A stretch of DNA of 10,656 nucleotides from assembly GCF_001949145.1 (NCBI RefSeq), contig NW_019091430.1:208992-219647 (forward strand), in the 5' to 3' direction. This document shows positions 7,913 to 10,656 of the stretch, piece after piece. A program made the position numbers and the translations under genes. How positions within the stretch are numbered: position 1 is the stretch's first letter; every line of letters begins with the position of its first letter. A model generated the notes under the pieces. That model was given only the letters and a program-made list of their open reading frames with translations. It did not search any database and had not been told where the DNA came from. The DNA is from Acanthaster planci. Lineage: Eukaryota; Echinodermata; Asteroidea; Valvatida; Acanthasteridae.

Positions 7913-7931
7913 GCGCCTTGATCAAAGGCTA
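7913..7931 (-). repeat. Right terminal inverted repeat of the MITE
   Basis: This is the exact reverse complement of 7295-7313. The arm continues leftward to about 7808, interrupted by about 60 unmatched bases at roughly 7833-7891, so the two arms are of unequal length. Confidence 0.9.
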
Positions 7932-8028
7932 CATCAGGCACGTATACTTGGTATGCTAGTCTTAGTTACAACTTACAAGACGTTACTATCCATGCTGGTG
8001 CTGTGTATTAAAATTATTAACGAGCTGA

Positions 8029-8535
8029 CACTTACGGCAGTACGAAATTGTCTTCCAAATACTCAGGGAAGCAAATTTTAAGTTGAAACCCAGGAAATGT
8101 TATCTGCTCCGACAGGACTCGTACAATACTTGGCCCATGTTTTTTTCCACCATGAGAATAATGACTGATCTGGAGAAGATTAAAAGTGTACGAGACTGGA
8201 AAACTCCAGAGACAGTAACTGAAGTCAGAAGTTTTATAGGGCTAGCATCATACTGTCGACGCTTCATACAAAGGTTTGCCAACATTGTGTGTCCGCTGCA
8301 TCACCACAGAGAAAAACAGACCCCTTGTTTGGAGTGAAGATTGTGACAGGGCTTTTGTAGAATTGAAGGAGAAATTGACCACTACTCCGATCTTGTCATA
8401 TCCACTTCCTATGAATGAATTTATCCTTGATACCGATGCAACTGGATTCTCTTTGGGTGCCGTTCTATCACAAATACAAGATGGTAAAGAGAAGGTGATA
8501 GCGTACGCAAGTTGTAGTATGAGTACAAGACTTAT
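8029..8535 (+). pseudogene. Ty3/gypsy pol fragment: end of RT and start of RNase H
   Basis: This is a piece of the polyprotein of a Ty3/gypsy LTR retrotransposon. It begins with 'HLRQYEIVFQILREAN' and 'LKPRKC' just after where the RT catalytic box would lie. A degraded 'YLAHV' (usually YLGHV) is in a shifted frame near 8131. 'TEVRSFIGLASYCRRFIQRF' is at about 8217-8276, and a frameshift near 8310 leads to 'RPLVWSEDCDRAF'. The RNase H opening motif 'FILDTDATGFSLGAVLSQ' (about 8420-8473) includes a catalytic Asp, followed by 'KEKVIAYAS'. Similarity ends near 8530, before the remaining RNase H residues. The protease, the main RT core, integrase and LTRs are not visible. At least three frame disruptions show it is inactive. 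The motif order makes the superfamily call firm. Confidence 0.9.
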
Positions 8536-10494
8536 TTTTATTTTATTGGTGTTAAAATGGTACATGGTTCAGGATAATAGTTGCGGACGAAAAGTTTTAC
8601 TGTTTTAAATAAATATTTCGAGTTGAGGTCTTACTAAGTTGGAATTTTGAAATGATGACTGATTTAAGGAATATCTTATTTACATGCAAATAATAGGTGT
8701 ATTTTTTCTTCATATGCATAAGAATAACAGGTTATTATGACATGTACAAAGTATTTAGGCACATAAGACATGTATGTTAACTGCACTTGCCACATGCAAG
8801 ATCAGGTGTGGACTACATTTAGGGTTTACTTTTGGAGGATTTTCCGTAATTACGTATAGGAGTACTTTCTAGTTTTTCATGGATTTTTTGGGTCAATTTG
8901 TTACCCTATTTATTCAATTTTATTTATTGTTTTTCTCTTGCAAAAATTGCTGAGGACAGCAAACTCTCAGGGGTGGGCTGTGTGACGAAAATGCCCCCCA
9001 AACCAGACCGCCTTCCATTTTTATCTTTCCCAAATCTCACCGCTTCTTCTGGCAGTCCTGCATTTTCGTCTTTTGGAGATTAGGTCTCTTAAACTCCAAT
9101 GTTTGAGAGTCCATTTTCAATGATAATTCCTTCTCAGTACTGTACTTTTACTTGTCATGCTTGTTTATTTAGTTGTGCACTTAATAACTGCTCACGTGTG
9201 TGTGAACTGTACTAGCCTAGAACCTAGAGGAAACGATGCAGACGAGGTTGCAATCAAGGCTTCAAGAACAACCTGAACACGTTTCAAGTCAGATATTTCA
9301 AATATTGATTCTTTTATAATGGAAAAGAAACAAAAAGTGAAATAAGAGAGACGAAAGGGCTGGAAATCCCAATCTGCTTGAAAACAAGCCTCATTATGTT
9401 CGTCATGTCACACTTGTATTTTATCCCCCTCCCCACGAAAAAATAATAATGTAAAAAACAAAATTCCGTGAGCTTGGCTATCCCAGCTCATCAACCCTTT
9501 TTTCACACACCAAAGAAATAACTTGACCATTAGAGGAAGAGGAATCGTCCCAATACTGTCTCAATCCATTGGTCTATCACCTCTGAAGTAACAACATTTG
9601 GAACTAAATGCAGATATTTATTTGTTGAAGTACAGGCACTGGCACCATCGTTTCATGTTTTTGCGCTCGCTCTGACTGGTTCAGTCGGCATTAGTCTATT
9701 TTCAAGCGCGAATTTGAGCGAAAAACCCTAGGCTACGGTGTAAATAAAAAATACTCAGCCGGGTGCGTGAAAGTGCTTACCCGGTCATCTTTGGTGAATG
9801 ACTGACAGTTAAAAAGTCTGGGGTTTCTGAACATTATCATTCCAGGGAATCGTACCACGCCCAAACCACGCAGGCACGTGGAGGGGAATCTCTGACGTGC
9901 CAAACCGAGCAGAGAAACACAAGGACGAAGAAGTGCCAGGGAACACGCAATCACGCCAGAGTACAGCATGAACAACTTAATACAAAATTAGCGTCTCTGC
10001 TACATGCCCATAATGCATAGCTGAGTTAAATAAGAGACCCAGGGAATGCAAGGAACGAGAACAAGTAAAACTAGGGGGCGCTACAATTCCTTGATTTGCA
10101 GGTGCGCAACAATAGGCTTGGTGTGAATCCAACATGGTGGCTATTCAAGTGAAACTAGGAGCTTGTGGATTGGTTAGAAGTTCTTAAATTAATTCTAGAC
10201 GACTGTGACTTCTAGAAACAAATTTGTTGTATTCGAAAGTTGTTCTGAATTATTATTAGCTTCTTTTTATATAAACCGGTCGATTCCAATGGGATTTTAG
10301 AAGTTTTATAACTTTGATGTCAACTTTTGGACGATTTCATCTGATAAGCTCATTTGTAGTTGTAGTATATTTCGCGTAATAACTCACACATGTGCACGGA
10401 AGCTGTCACACTGAGAAAACGTTCTATTCACGTACACCAGGAAAAAGGTCATGCAGTGACCTTTGACATATATAGACTGTATGCACATCTCTCA
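8536..10494. other. Long gene-free stretch, no element recognised
   Basis: I see no supported gene. Short ORFs at 8898-9083 (+) and 9733-9975 (-) show no motif and no recognisable similarity. Small features are an imperfect hairpin CTCTTAAAC / GTTTGAGAG at 9086-9109, an imperfect inverted repeat TTTTTGCGCTC (9658-9668) / GAGCGAAAAA (9716-9725), and TTCTAGA / TCTAGAA at 10193-10199 and 10211-10217. AGGTCA and TGACCT lie in inverted orientation at 10446-10462. About 8536-9000 is AT-rich; about 9830-10000 is more balanced and could be an unrecognised repeat. Confidence 0.45.
9658..9725. repeat. Short imperfect inverted repeat
   Basis: TTTTTGCGCTC at 9658-9668 pairs with GAGCGAAAAA at 9716-9725 with one base missing in the right arm. 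The 47-base interior is also rich in GCGC/GAGCG motifs. It may be a very small foldback element; no clear target duplication was found. Confidence 0.4.
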
Positions 10495-10656
10495 ATACTG
10501 TGACGCCGCACCCCTAGCCCTCCGGCGAAGGCGAGGGCGCCCTCCTCCTCGAGGCGCAGCGCGTCGGACGGCACGCCTGAGAGTCCCTGAGCGGCTAGGG
10601 ACGAGTCCGTTGGGACCGAAGTATTGTGGCGAAGCAGGGTAGCTGTGCAGACTTGC
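10495..10656. other. GC-rich hairpin-dense block at the window edge
   Basis: Composition changes abruptly from AT-rich to strongly GC-rich. GCCCTC (10517-10522) pairs with GAGGGC (10533-10538), and GAGGGCGCCCTC (10533-10544) is a 12-bp perfect palindrome. GTCCCT (10583-10588) pairs with AGGGAC (10597-10602), GTCC (10605-10608) with GGAC (10613-10616), and CCCTAGCC (10512-10519) with GGCTAGGG (10593-10600). Some of these pairings compete with each other. No reading frame or tRNA pattern is recognised. It could be the end of another repeat, a structured RNA, or the start of a GC-rich promoter continuing past the window. Confidence 0.5.

Larger units (their letters stand above)
7286..7940. mobile_element. 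Non-autonomous TIR DNA transposon, Mutator-like MITE
   Basis: The left end TAGCCTTTGATCAAGGCGC at 7295-7313 is matched exactly, in reverse complement, at 7913-7931. The inverted similarity continues inward with a few mismatches to about 7333 on the left and 7892 on the right. It resumes as ACACGACGAACTGCA at 7340-7354 against its complement at 7818-7832, after an extra 60 or so bases in the right arm. Flanking direct repeats are CATCACGCA at 7286-7294 and CATCAGGCA at 7932-7940, matching at 8 of 9 bases. A 9-bp duplication with long TIRs is typical of Mutator-like elements. The 637-bp body has no transposase-like coding region; the ORFs inside it resemble nothing, so it would need a transposase supplied elsewhere. 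A tight hairpin (CGCCTC-A-GAGGCG, 7712-7724) lies inside. The superfamily call is an inference from duplication length. Confidence 0.8.

Noticed and set aside
8898-9083. Small proline-rich plus-strand ORF
   Set aside because: Short, no motif, no flanking gene structure; compatible with chance.
9086-9109. CTCTTAAAC / GTTTGAGAG hairpin as a terminator
   Set aside because: Rho-independent terminators do not apply in an animal genome and no gene precedes it.
9733-9975. Minus-strand ORF of 80 residues with a hydrophobic N-terminus
   Set aside because: The N-terminus could pass for a signal peptide, but there is no domain, no splice context and the surrounding DNA looks repetitive.

Overview
This window looks like repeat-dense, non-coding nuclear DNA from an animal, most likely an anthozoan cnidarian such as a coral or sea anemone. 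That is inferred from the mix of retroelement families and the style of their proteins. There is no bacterial operon structure, no CRISPR array, no recognisable tRNA or rRNA gene, and no host exon I can support. Every recognisable protein comes from a transposable element, and almost all are truncated or carry stops and frameshifts.

Layout from left to right. (1) 65-637 (+): a fragment of an L1-type ORF1 protein with a coiled coil and an RRM-like core. (2) 638-1372: AT-rich DNA without a gene. (3) 1373-3201 (-): remains of a tyrosine-recombinase (DIRS/Ngaro-like) retroelement. In transcriptional order it holds a small Cys/His-rich ORF, a 53-bp tandem duplication, the N-terminal half of an SGNH hydrolase, and a reverse transcriptase lacking both ends. 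(4) 3254-4494 (+): the C-terminal part of an L1 ORF2, full of stops and frameshifts but reaching the natural C-terminus with its CCHC motif. (5) 4505-6383 (-): a 5'-truncated Jockey/CR1-type LINE lying tail-to-tail with the L1, with the two stop codons only 10 bp apart. (6) 6384-7285: no gene, but 6384-6780 is richer in GC and full of long inverted pairings. (7) 7286-7940: a 637-bp non-autonomous DNA transposon with 19-bp perfect terminal inverted repeats and a 9-bp near-perfect target duplication, resembling a Mutator-like MITE. (8) 8029-8535 (+): a Ty3/gypsy pol fragment covering the end of the reverse transcriptase and the start of RNase H. (9) 8536-10494: no gene recognised. (10) 10495-10656: a sharply GC-rich block of nested hairpins, cut by the window edge.

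The genes do not work together as a pathway. The window is a graveyard of at least five element families nested or abutting one another. The most interesting items are the hydrolase/RT junction of the DIRS-like element, the MITE, the two hairpin-rich blocks without an assigned identity (6384-6780 and 10495-10656), and the exact tail-to-tail LINE junction.
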